Shown here in pieces: positions 1 through 6,063 of a stretch of DNA of 18,581 nt. A program made the translations under genes and the position numbers. A model generated the notes under the pieces. It was not told where the DNA came from. It made no database searches and worked only from the letters and a program-made list of their open reading frames with translations. Each line of letters begins with the position of its first letter. Position 1 is the first letter of the stretch. Origin of the DNA: Fimbriimonadales bacterium (lineage in GTDB: Bacteria; Armatimonadota; Fimbriimonadia; Fimbriimonadales; GBS-DC). Location of the stretch: NCBI GenBank assembly GCA_026416655.1, contig JAOAES010000193.1, positions 1-18,581 of the forward strand, in the 5' to 3' direction.

Positions 1-1
1 C

Positions 2-1819
2 CTCGTGAACGCTGTGCAGCAGCGCACCATCGCCGATGCGACCGTTCAAGGCAACCGACTGGTGGGGACTCTGCGAGACGGCTCGGCGTTCCATGCCGCT
101 CTGCCCCCCGAAGGCTCCGCACGCGACTCGCTCTACAAACAGATGACCGAAGCGGGCATCCGCCTCAAGTTCACCGAAGACAGCCGCGTGCCCGACTACC
201 TCAGCCAGATGCTGGGGATGTTTCTGGTGATTTTGCTGATAGGCGGGCTGTTCTGGTTTCTGCTGATGCGTTCTGCGCAGGCGGGGAATAATCAGGCGTT
301 CTCGTTTGGCAAGGCGCGCGCCCGACGCTACAACGAGAGCATCCCGCGCGTGACCTTCGACGATGTGGCGGGCGTGGAAGAGGCGAAACAGGAACTCGCC
401 GAAGTGGTCGACTACCTCAAGAACACGCAGAAATATCAGAAGCTCGGCGCGAAAATTCCGAAAGGCGTGCTGCTGCTCGGACCGCCGGGCTGTGGCAAGA
501 CGCTGCTGGCGCGCGCTGTGGCGGGCGAGGCGGGCGTGCCGTTCTTCCATATCAGCGGCTCCGACTTCGTGGAGATGTTCGTCGGCGTGGGCGCAGCTCG
601 CGTGCGCGACCTGTTCGAGACCGCCAAAGCGAACCGCCCCGCGCTCATCTTCATCGACGAGATCGACGCCGTTGGACGACAGCGCGGCACTGGGCTGGGC
701 GGCGGACACGACGAGCGCGAGCAAACCCTCAACCAGCTGCTCGTGGAGATGGACGGCTTCGACCCCAATCTGGGCATCATCGTGATTGCCGCCACGAACC
801 GCGCCGACATCTTAGACCCCGCGCTGCTCCGACCGGGACGCTTCGACCGCCATATCGTGGTCGATCCGCCCGATGTGGAGGGGCGCAAGAAGATTCTGGA
901 AGTGCATACCAAGGGCAAGCCGCTCGCGCCCGATGTGGATCTGGACGTGCTGGCGAAGCGCACGCCGGGCTTCACCGGCGCGGATTTGGCGAACCTCGTG
1001 AACGAAGCCGCGCTGATTGCCGCACGGCGCAACAAGACGCGCATCAGCATGGAGGAGTTCGAGGAAGCCGTTGACCGCGTGATTGCGGGACCGCAGCGGC
1101 GCAATCGCGTGGTGGATAAGCGCGAGCGTGAGGTGGTGGCGTATCACGAGGTGGGACACGCCATCGTGGGCGAACTGCTGCCTGAAGCGGAGCCGGTGCA
1201 TAAAATCTCCATCCTGCCGCGCGGGATGGCGCTGGGCTACACGATTCAGATGCCGGAGCGCGACCGCTACCTCTACACGCGCCAGTCGCTGCTTGACCGG
1301 ATTACCACGATGCTCGGCGGGCGCGTAGCGGAGGAGATTGTGTTCGGCGAGGTGGGCACGGGCGCACACGACGACCTCAAACGCGCCACCGAAATTGCCC
1401 GCGCGATGGTCACCGAGTACGGCATGAGCGAGAAACTCGGACCGCTCACCTTCGGCAGGCGACACGGCAACCCCTTCCTGGGGCGCGACATCATGGAAGA
1501 CCGCAACTACAGTGAGCAGGTCGCCTACGAGATTGACCAGGAAGTGCGCCGCATCATCGAGGAGTGCTACCAGCGGGCGAAGGAGATCCTGATGCGCAAC
1601 CGCGACAAGATGGATCGCATTGTGCAGGCGTTGATGGAGCGTGAGAATCTCTCACGCGAGGAGTTCCTTGCGCTGATGCGCGATGAGGACGGCGGGCAGC
1701 CTGCGCCGACGGTGGAGCCTGCGCCGACGGAGCCGCCCGTGGTCGCGCCTGAAACCGCTACGGACGAGGGAAGCGCGCCTGCCAAACGCCTGCGCCCGCG
1801 CACCGCGCCCAGCAGCTGA
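2..1819 (+). CDS. ftsH: ATP-dependent zinc metalloprotease FtsH (5' end outside window)
   Basis: Membrane-anchored AAA+ protease that extracts and degrades membrane and some cytosolic proteins as a hexamer. The reading frame is open to the left edge, so the first transmembrane helix and the true start are missing; the GTG at 5 is only an internal codon. Counting residues from 5: remainder of the extracytoplasmic domain (1-65), second membrane helix (about 69-88), Walker A GPPGCGKT (159-166), Walker B FIDEID (216-221), the second-region-of-homology arginines in LLRPGRFDR, then the zinc protease motif HEVGH (381-385) with the downstream GAHDDL carrying the third zinc ligand. HEVGH has V where A is usual, which still satisfies HExxH. 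The C-terminal tail is Pro/Glu/Thr-rich and probably disordered. Identification is certain; only the N-terminus is unseen. Confidence 0.97.
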   Translation, partial: LVNAVQQRTIADATVQGNRLVGTLRDGSAFHAALPPEGSARDSLYKQMTEAGIRLKFTEDSRVPDYLSQMLGMFLVILLIGGLFWFLLMRSAQAGNNQAFSFGKARARRYNESIPRVTFDDVAGVEEAKQELAEVVDYLKNTQKYQKLGAKIPKGVLLLGPPGCGKTLLARAVAGEAGVPFFHISGSDFVEMFVGVGAARVRDLFETAKANRPALIFIDEIDAVGRQRGTGLGGGHDEREQTLNQLLVEMDGFDPNLGIIVIAATNRADILDPALLRPGRFDRHIVVDPPDVEGRKKILEVHTKGKPLAPDVDLDVLAKRTPGFTGADLANLVNEAALIAARRNKTRISMEEFEEAVDRVIAGPQRRNRVVDKREREVVAYHEVGHAIVGELLPEAEPVHKISILPRGMALGYTIQMPERDRYLYTRQSLLDRITTMLGGRVAEEIVFGEVGTGAHDDLKRATEIARAMVTEYGMSEKLGPLTFGRRHGNPFLGRDIMEDRNYSEQVAYEIDQEVRRIIEECYQRAKEILMRNRDKMDRIVQALMERENLSREEFLALMRDEDGGQPAPTVEPAPTEPPVVAPETATDEGSAPAKRLRPRTAPSS

Positions 1820-1828
1820 AACTAATCG

Positions 1829-1919
1829 TCGGCGGGACGCCGACGCTACGCGGGTTTGATTTCGTTGGCGGGATGCCGACGCTACGCAGGACGCTCTCGT
1901 AGCGTCGGCGTCCCGCCGA
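1829..1919. repeat. Three copies of a 22-bp GC-rich repeat (two direct, one inverted) after ftsH
   Basis: Copies lie at 1829-1850 and 1865-1886 (direct) and 1898-1919 (inverted). Copy 1 and the reverse complement of copy 3 are identical over 22 bp; copy 2 differs at two positions. Each contains the small hairpin CGGCG-GGA-CGCCG or a variant. The outer copies can pair into a 22-bp stem with a 47-nt loop, just after the ftsH stop. There is no T-run, so a Rho-independent terminator is not shown; transcript 3'-end protection or a dispersed genomic repeat is as likely. Confidence 0.8.
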
Positions 1920-1950
1920 TGAATTGCACCCCTTGAAACGCTGATTGGTA

Positions 1951-1989
1951 TAAAACCGCGCCCCAGGGGGAGGGACAACCTGGGGCGCG
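1951..1989 (-). terminator. Intrinsic terminator of the candidate sRNA (minus strand)
   Basis: Read on the minus strand, the 11-bp perfect stem CGCGCCCCAGG / CCTGGGGCGCG (1989-1979 with 1967-1957) has an 11-nt loop (1978-1968) and is followed by GTTTTAT (1956-1950). Read on the plus strand no T-run follows, so the terminator works for leftward transcription. No protein gene on the minus strand needs a terminator here, which points to a small transcript starting just upstream. The T-tract is short (four T). Confidence 0.65.
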
Positions 1990-2025
1990 TCGGAGAGGGA
2001 GGGACAAGATGCTATGACCGCACAC
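1951..2025 (-). ncRNA. Candidate sigma-54-dependent small RNA with two C-rich anti-SD-like motifs
   Basis: Inferred transcript of about 75 nt. The start near 2025 is placed 12 nt after the GC of a sigma-54-type promoter, and the end at the T-run of the intrinsic terminator. The 11-mer TTGTCCCTCCC occurs twice on this strand: in the unpaired 5' half (2007-1997) and as exactly the whole loop of the terminator hairpin (1978-1968). C-rich UCCC/CUCC loops are known in Gram-positive regulatory RNAs (for example RsaE and RNAIII of Staphylococcus), where they pair with Shine-Dalgarno sequences. No reading frame of note is present. I recognise no RNA family; the call rests on promoter, terminator and motif layout only. 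Confidence 0.5.
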
Positions 2026-2035
2026 CTTGCGGTGT

Positions 2036-2051
2036 AGCAACTTTCGTGCCA
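2036..2051 (-). promoter_or_regulatory. Sigma-54-type promoter for the candidate sRNA
   Basis: On the minus strand the sequence is TGGCACG-AAAG-TTGCT, matching the known -24/-12 consensus TGGCACGnnnnTTGCW at every fixed base. The GC of the -12 element is at 2038-2037, predicting a start near 2025. The same 16 bp recur at 3837-3822. No sigma-54 gene or activator is in the window. Confidence 0.55.
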
Positions 2052-2064
2052 TTCGATGAGCGCA

Positions 2065-2073
2065 TGCTATAAT
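2065..2073 (+). promoter_or_regulatory. Extended -10 promoter of the SPOR-protein gene
   Basis: TGC-TATAAT is a perfect -10 hexamer (2068-2073) with an extended TG; no convincing -35 is visible. The predicted start near 2080 would leave a leader of about 10 nt carrying GGAGGT (2081-2086), four bases before the ATG. It lies back to back with the sigma-54-type promoter, so the two could interfere. Confidence 0.6.
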
Positions 2074-2090
2074 TTTCACCGGAGGTCGCT

Positions 2091-2882
2091 ATGCCGTTAG
2101 AGTTTCGCAGCCGCGAAGATGAGGGGTTCTCGGTCAGGAGATTCCTGAAAACTTTCGGTGCAGGCGTCGCGGTGTTCCTGCTCTTCATGGCAGTGGGCTA
2201 TTATCTGATAGGACCGCGCATCACGATTTCTGGAGAGGGGCGTCCGCAACTCCGCCTCACCTCAAAGCCCGCTGAGCAGTCCGCTTCGACGCCCGACGCC
2301 GTTGAAACCAAGCCCATGCCTAAAGTGGAGGTCTACGAGAAGCTTTCGCCCGATGTCACGGCAGGTACCGGCACGCTCATCGGTTCGCGGGAGGTTGCGC
2401 CCTTTGATTACGAGCGGTATCAGCAGAAACGCCGCGAACGCAAGCCCAAACCGCCCGCTGAGACGCAAACGCCTGCGGAAGAGTCGCCTGCACCGTCGGA
2501 TGACGAATACTTCGTGCCCGACGAGACCGCATCCGAGCCGACGCCCCCAGCAGAGACGCCTGAACCTGCTCCTGCACCTACCGAGCCACAACCTGCAGAG
2601 CCTGCGCCGCAACCTCCACAGCAAACAGAGACTCAATCCCGCCAGCATGAGGGTCTCTACCGTGTGCAGATTGGCGTTTATGAGAATCGCGAGAGCGCCA
2701 ATCAGGTTGCGCAGAGCCTTGCCACGAGCGGCTTTGAGGCGAGCATCGTGCCGTTTCAGCGCGACGGCAAAACGCTCTATCGCGTGCAGGTGCTCGTGAC
2801 ACGCGACAAAGCGAAAGCGGACGCGCTCAAGAGCCAGCTGGAAAGCAGGGGCTTTCCAGCGGTGGTGGCGAAGGTGCAGTAG
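2091..2882 (+). CDS. Membrane-anchored SPOR-domain protein
   Basis: 263 residues. A short cytoplasmic tail (1-19) is followed by one hydrophobic helix (about 20-41) and a long Pro/Glu/Thr-rich linker (about 50-180). The C-terminal SPOR domain (about 186-263) begins EGLYRVQIGVYENRESANQV and has a second LYRVQVLV strand, the usual two half-repeats. SPOR domains bind glycan strands stripped of stem peptides at the septum, so a role in division or wall remodelling, outside the membrane on a flexible spacer, is likely; this is inferred from the family. The start is set by GGAGGT four bases upstream. It converges on the sigma-factor gene with 2 nt between stop codons. No amidase or other enzymatic domain is present. 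Confidence 0.85.
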   Translation: MPLEFRSREDEGFSVRRFLKTFGAGVAVFLLFMAVGYYLIGPRITISGEGRPQLRLTSKPAEQSASTPDAVETKPMPKVEVYEKLSPDVTAGTGTLIGSREVAPFDYERYQQKRRERKPKPPAETQTPAEESPAPSDDEYFVPDETASEPTPPAETPEPAPAPTEPQPAEPAPQPPQQTETQSRQHEGLYRVQIGVYENRESANQVAQSLATSGFEASIVPFQRDGKTLYRVQVLVTRDKAKADALKSQLESRGFPAVVAKVQ

Positions 2883-2884
2883 GG

Positions 2885-3784
2885 TTACTTTTCTGCGAAG
2901 TATTCTCGTGCGAGGGCGCGCAACTTGGTGAGCGCCTGCTTCTCCAGCTGACGGGCGCGCTCCCGTGAGAGCCGTTTGGCATGTCCGGGCGGAATATCAC
3001 TGACCTCCAGTCCGAGATGACGGTAGATTGCCCATCGTTCGCCCGGCGTGAGGTGTTTGTCCATCAGGTCGAAAATCTCCGAGATCCACACGCGCTCCAC
3101 AGCAATCGATTCGGGATCTGCTTCTTCGGGGCTTGCGAGCAGCCCGCCCAGCGGCGTACTCTGGTCGTCCCGTGCCTTGTGTTCGAGCGAGTAGTTCGCC
3201 CGGGCATAGCGCGCCAGTTTCGCCACTTTGCTGACGGGCATCTCCAGCTGCTTCGCGATTTCCTCATCCGTCGGCTCTTTGCCCAGCGTCGCGCGCAGTT
3301 CGTTGCGCGTGCGCTCGATTTTGCGCAGAGAATCGATGGCGTGGTTCGGCAGGCGAATCATGTTCGTCTGCGCGTCGGCGGCGCGCCCCACGCTCTGGCG
3401 AATCCAATGAACCGCATAAGTGCTGAAGCGCAGCCCCCGCTCGATATCGAAGTTGCGAATCGCACGGAACAGCCCAATCGCGCCTTCCTGCACAAGGTCT
3501 TCCAGGGGCAGTCCGGGACGCACATAGCGTCGCGCGATGCTAATCACCAGGCGCAGATTCGACTCGATTAGCCGATTTTGCGCCTCTTCATCGCCTCGCT
3601 GAGCGCGTCGGAGCAGCTCCAGCTCCTCGTCAGGCTGCAACAGTGGGCGACGCAACAGATCGCCCAGAATGGAGTCCAAAGCGGTGCCGCTCAGCCCCTG
3701 CGCCAGTTCTGGCTCCAGTTCGGGAGCGTCGTTGCTCCAGCACTCCATTTCCAAAGAACCCGTATAGTCCACCTGCGAATGCAT
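2885..3784 (-). CDS. Sigma-70 family RNA polymerase sigma factor (group 2-like)
   Basis: 299 residues. Recruits core RNA polymerase to promoters. Visible regions: a short acidic N-terminus with no long region 1.1; region 1.2 (about 38-65); region 2 with the core-binding and -10 melting segment (about 70-140: NLRLVISIARRY, DLVQEGAIGLFRAIRNFD, FSTYAVHWIRQSVGRA); region 3 (about 145-205); and region 4 (about 236-299) ending SRERARQLEKQALTKLR. The size and lack of 1.1 fit a group 2 (alternative, RpoD-like) factor rather than the primary one. The first helix of the region 4.2 helix-turn-helix is unusual: SDIPPGHAKRL (262-272) where family members have a TLEEVG-type helix. Start ATG 3784 has GGGGGT eight bases upstream; ATG 3748 is an alternative. 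A sigma-54-type promoter precedes it. Confidence 0.88.
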   Translation of the reverse strand: MHSQVDYTGSLEMECWSNDAPELEPELAQGLSGTALDSILGDLLRRPLLQPDEELELLRRAQRGDEEAQNRLIESNLRLVISIARRYVRPGLPLEDLVQEGAIGLFRAIRNFDIERGLRFSTYAVHWIRQSVGRAADAQTNMIRLPNHAIDSLRKIERTRNELRATLGKEPTDEEIAKQLEMPVSKVAKLARYARANYSLEHKARDDQSTPLGGLLASPEEADPESIAVERVWISEIFDLMDKHLTPGERWAIYRHLGLEVSDIPPGHAKRLSRERARQLEKQALTKLRALAREYFAEK

Positions 3785-3821
3785 TCAGCAATACCCCCGC
3801 TTCTACTGCAATCGCCTTAGC

Positions 3822-3838
3822 AGCAACTTTCGTGCCAA
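3822..3838 (-). promoter_or_regulatory. Sigma-54-type promoter of the sigma-70 family gene
   Basis: Minus strand TTGGCACG-AAAG-TTGCT agrees with the extended consensus YTGGCACGnnnnTTGCW at all fixed positions. The -12 GC at 3824-3823 predicts a start near 3811, about 26 nt before the ATG at 3784, with room for the GGGGGT ribosome site. Sixteen bases are identical to the promoter at 2051-2036, including the four spacer bases. Confidence 0.6.
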
Positions 3839-3859
3839 AAGAGTCGTGCGTGGATAGGG

Positions 3860-3865
3860 TATACT
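3860..3865 (+). promoter_or_regulatory. -10 element of the dap leader transcript
   Basis: TATACT lies within GTATACTATAC (3859-3869). The predicted start is near 3872, about 13 nt before the riboswitch aptamer, which is the right place for a riboswitch leader. No clear -35 is seen. The sequence also reads as a weak -10 on the opposite strand. Confidence 0.5.
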
Positions 3866-3884
3866 ATACAGCGAGGGAATTCGC

Positions 3885-4055
3885 CGAGTAGAGGCGCGGG
3901 TCGACAAGAGTAGGCTTCGGGAGGCGCGCCGACGCCGAAGAACGAAGTCGAAAGGGTCGCCCGCCGAAGTCGTGCGCCTGGCAAGCGCGCGGCTGGGCTG
4001 TAGGAGAATATCCTGCAGACTGTCGCTTTGCATCAGCAAAGCGGAGCGCTACTCG
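3885..4055 (+). promoter_or_regulatory. Lysine riboswitch (L-box) aptamer
   Basis: Senses lysine and controls the downstream dapB-dapA genes. P1 closes with CGAGTAG (3885-3891) and CTACTCG (4049-4055), 7 bp. Conserved L-box blocks appear in order: AGAGGCGCG and ACAAGAGTAGGC in the P2 kink-turn/loop-E region (3890-3915), GAAAGG (3950-3955), CCGCCGAAG (3961-3969), then CTGG...GGCTGGGCTG...GACTGTC (3978-4023), a P5 hairpin CGCTTTG/CAAAGCG (4024-4043), and GGAG before P1'. These match the layout of the Bacillus lysC element as I recall it. The expression platform is less clear: a hairpin at 4054-4075 shares two bases with the P1 3' strand, but no U-run follows, so translational or Rho-linked control is possible. 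Confidence 0.9.
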
Positions 4056-4107
4056 ATCAGGCGACTGCCTGCTCGACCTACGCTTGCCTCGCTCGTTGTG
4101 TTCCCCC

Positions 4108-4229
4108 TTTCGTAGCACGGACAGTCCTGTCCGTGCGGGTGCGTGCTTGAGCGGGACGCTCAAGCCACTTTCTGTGGCACGGGCGTCCCCGCCCGTGCGG
4201 GTGTGCTTGGACAGGATTGTCCAAGCGAC
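4108..4229 (+). repeat. Tandem 61-nt double-hairpin repeat in the dapB leader
   Basis: Two units, 4108-4168 and 4169-4229, each carry two hairpins. Unit 1 has GCACGGACAG/CTGTCCGTGC (4115-4124, 4127-4136) and GCTTGAGCG/CGCTCAAGC (4145-4153, 4157-4165). Unit 2 has GCACGGGCG/CGCCCGTGC (4177-4185, 4190-4198) and GCTTGGACA/TGTCCAAGC (4205-4213, 4218-4226). Outer stem halves and the linker CGGGTG are conserved, while inner stem bases differ but stay paired. No U-run follows any hairpin. The block lies between the riboswitch and the dapB ribosome site (AGGAGG, 4233-4238). It resembles REP-type dispersed elements but could belong to the expression platform. Confidence 0.85.
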
Positions 4230-4243
4230 GGTAGGAGGCGTTT

Positions 4244-4996
4244 ATGCGAATCGGACTTATCGGCTATGGACGAATGGGGCAGGCGATAGAGCGCGTGGCG
4301 ACGGCGCGTGGGCACGAGATTGTCGGCGCTCTCCACCGCGACGCCTCGACAATTGAGCGAGAGGCGGTTGCTCAGCAAGCCGACGCGCTCATCGACTTCT
4401 CACACGCGGATGCTGTGCCTGAGCATGTGAATCTCGCGCTGCGAGCGGGAAAATCGCTCGTGATTGGAACGACTGGCTGGGATGCGCTTCGCCCCGACAT
4501 CGAGCGGCAGGTACGCGCGGCGCAGGGCAGCGTGCTGTACGCGCCGAACTTCTCTATAGCGGTGCAGGTTTTTCTCCGGCACGCGGTGAACCTTGCCGCA
4601 CAACTGCTCCAGTTAGATGGCTGGGATGTCGCCATCGAGGAGATACATCATCGGGGCAAGGCAGATGCGCCCAGCGGTACCGCGCGCGCCCTCGCAACGC
4701 GCTTGCAGCAAACCCTGAGCCTGCCGCGCGAAGCCGCTTACCCCGTACCTACGGACAATCGTCTACCCGCAAATCAGTTCGCGGTGGGCGTCCTGCGACT
4801 GGGCAGTGAGTTCGGAACCCATCGCCTGCTGCTTGACGGACCCTACGACTGGGTCGAAATCACGCATCGCGCCAAAAGCCGAGACGGATTCGCCTATGGC
4901 GCAGTCCGTGCCGCCGAGTGGCTCATCGGACGCACGGGATTCTTCTCTTTCCAAGAAGTACTCAACGAGATACTTGCACACAAGGAGGAACACTGA
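4244..4996 (+). CDS. dapB: 4-hydroxy-tetrahydrodipicolinate reductase DapB
   Basis: 250 residues, cytosolic. Reduces the DapA product with NAD(P)H in the diaminopimelate/lysine pathway, feeding peptidoglycan and lysine. The N-terminal Rossmann motif is GYGRMG (7-12), with GTTG at 75-78 and APNFSIAV at 100-107. The DapB signature EEIHHRGKADAPSGTA (132-147) carries the catalytic His135 and Lys139 by homology with the E. coli enzyme. Length is close to the family norm. Start ATG follows AGGAGG at 4233-4238 by five bases. It is the first gene after the lysine riboswitch and overlaps dapA by one base (TGATG), so the two are probably translated in a coupled way and repressed by lysine. Confidence 0.95.
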   Translation: MRIGLIGYGRMGQAIERVATARGHEIVGALHRDASTIEREAVAQQADALIDFSHADAVPEHVNLALRAGKSLVIGTTGWDALRPDIERQVRAAQGSVLYAPNFSIAVQVFLRHAVNLAAQLLQLDGWDVAIEEIHHRGKADAPSGTARALATRLQQTLSLPREAAYPVPTDNRLPANQFAVGVLRLGSEFGTHRLLLDGPYDWVEITHRAKSRDGFAYGAVRAAEWLIGRTGFFSFQEVLNEILAHKEEH

Positions 4997-5889
4997 TGAG
5001 AACGCCGCCATTTCGAGGTCTGGGCGTGGCGATGGTCACGCCGTTCACGCGCGACGGGGCAGTGGATGAGCCTTGTCTGCGCGCACTGGTAGACTGGCTG
5101 ATTGAATCGGGCGTGGACGCACTGCTACCTGTCGGTTCCACAGGGGAAGGTGCGACGCTAACTCACGAGGAACATCGTCGTGTGATGGACATCGTGCTGG
5201 AGCAGGCGAACGGGCGCGTGCCTGTTTGCCCCGGCGCGGGCAGCAACGCCACCCATGAGGCTGTCGGGCTGGCGCAGCATGCCAAACGTGCGGGGGCGAC
5301 CGCCGTACTGTCCGTGACCCCGTACTACAACAAACCCGAACCCGAAGGCTTGCTTCGCCATTATGCGACCATCGCCGAGCAAGCCGACATCCCGATTATC
5401 CTGTATAATGTGCCCTCCCGCACCGGGCGCAACTACCCGCCTGAGGTGATTTTGCGCATCGCTCATGAAGTGCCTCACCTGGTCGGCGTGAAGGAGTCGA
5501 GTGGCAATATCACGCAAGCGCTGGAGATTCTGGGGAGCCGTCCACCCGGCTTCGCCGTGTACGCGGGCGACGACATCTTCGCCGCGCCCACGATCCTGAT
5601 GGGCGGCGATGGCGTCATCTCGGTGATTGGCAACGAGCTGCCCGAATGGACGGCGAAGATGGTACGCGCCGCACTGCAGGGCGACGCCGAAACCGCGAGG
5701 CAATGGCACTATCGGCTGCAACCCTTGATGCAGGCGAACTTCTGGGAGACGAACCCCGCGCCTGTCAAGTGCGTGATGGCGATGCTGGGGCGAATCGAGG
5801 AGAACCTGCGCCTACCGCTCACGCCCGTAGGCGAGCGCACACGCGAACGGCTGCGCCAACTGCTTCGGGAAATGGGCATGCTGGGCTAA
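4996..5889 (+). CDS. dapA: 4-hydroxy-tetrahydrodipicolinate synthase DapA
   Basis: 297 residues, TIM-barrel aldolase. Condenses pyruvate with aspartate semialdehyde, the first committed step toward diaminopimelate and lysine. Visible catalytic residues by homology with the E. coli enzyme: the Schiff-base lysine in GVKESSGN (Lys166), the YNVPSRTG block (Tyr137, Arg142), the GSTGE loop (47-51) and PYYNKP (109-114). The frame is open further upstream inside dapB, but ATG 4996 is chosen because it follows AAGGAGGAA (4982-4990) and begins the family-typical FRGLGVAMVTPF. The dapB stop shares one base with this start. The order dapB-dapA under one riboswitch is a compact lysine operon. Confidence 0.96.
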   Translation: MRTPPFRGLGVAMVTPFTRDGAVDEPCLRALVDWLIESGVDALLPVGSTGEGATLTHEEHRRVMDIVLEQANGRVPVCPGAGSNATHEAVGLAQHAKRAGATAVLSVTPYYNKPEPEGLLRHYATIAEQADIPIILYNVPSRTGRNYPPEVILRIAHEVPHLVGVKESSGNITQALEILGSRPPGFAVYAGDDIFAAPTILMGGDGVISVIGNELPEWTAKMVRAALQGDAETARQWHYRLQPLMQANFWETNPAPVKCVMAMLGRIEENLRLPLTPVGERTRERLRQLLREMGMLG

Positions 5890-5895
5890 AGGAAA

Positions 5896-5972
5896 TGGTC
5901 GGGGCGGGCAGATTCGAACTGCCGACCTCTCCCACCCGAAAGGAGCGCTCTACCATGCTGAGCTACGCCCCG
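5896..5972 (-). tRNA. tRNA-Pro (anticodon CGG)
   Basis: Minus strand, 77 nt including encoded CCA. The acceptor stem is CGGGGCG/CGCCCCG, then discriminator A and CCA (5898-5896). D arm GCTC/GAGC, anticodon stem CTCCT/GGGAG with one T-G pair, and loop TTCGGGT giving anticodon CGG, which reads the proline codon CCG. The variable region is AGGTC, and the T arm GGCAG-TTCGAAT-CTGCC. All expected invariant bases (T8, TTCGA) are present. It lies between convergent-looking dapA and divergent gcvPB as a single gene. Confidence 0.95.
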
Positions 5973-5985
5973 ACCTTACTCGCAA

Positions 5986-6015
5986 ATTGTACCCTATCGC
6001 AGAGGAAGGCGTCAA
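5986..6015 (-). promoter_or_regulatory. Promoter of tRNA-Pro
   Basis: Minus strand TTGACG (6015-6010), an 18-bp spacer, then TACAAT (5991-5986). The predicted start is a few bases before the mature tRNA 5' end at 5972. This is the best two-element promoter in the window. Confidence 0.65.
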
Positions 6016-6024
6016 GGGGGGTCT

Positions 6025-6054
6025 TGGACATGAAAGCGGGGAATTGGGTACACT
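6025..6054 (+). promoter_or_regulatory. Leaderless-type promoter of gcvPB
   Basis: TGGACA (6025-6030), an 18-bp spacer and TACACT (6049-6054). The -10 ends nine bases before the ATG at 6064, so transcription should begin within about 3 nt of the start codon. No Shine-Dalgarno sequence lies between. Confidence 0.5.
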
Positions 6055-6063
6055 TCTTTTGCT

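Noticed and set aside
812..1465. Long minus-strand frame inside ftsH
   Set aside because: Opposite strand of a conserved protease domain; no ribosome site or recognisable motifs.
1933..1954. TTGAAA and TATAAA as a plus-strand promoter
   Set aside because: Spacer of only 10 bp; the perfect extended -10 at 2065-2073 explains the SPOR gene better.
2021..2034. Small hairpin ACACC-TTGC-GGTGT as a structural part of the sRNA
   Set aside because: It spans the predicted transcription start (near 2025), so only part would be in the RNA; it could at most be an operator.
2009..2037. Possible tiny plus-strand leader peptide (ATG 2014, MTAHLAV) after GGAGGGACAA
   Set aside because: The hairpin and T-run orientation and the -24/-12 match favour a minus-strand RNA; the peptide has no regulatory character and no good plus promoter precedes it.
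4115..4136. First leader hairpin as the riboswitch terminator
   Set aside because: No U-run follows, and the same hairpin type is repeated three more times downstream.
4918..4995. Longer N-terminus for DapA
   Set aside because: It lies inside dapB and lacks homology; ATG 4996 has a strong ribosome site and the typical N-terminus.
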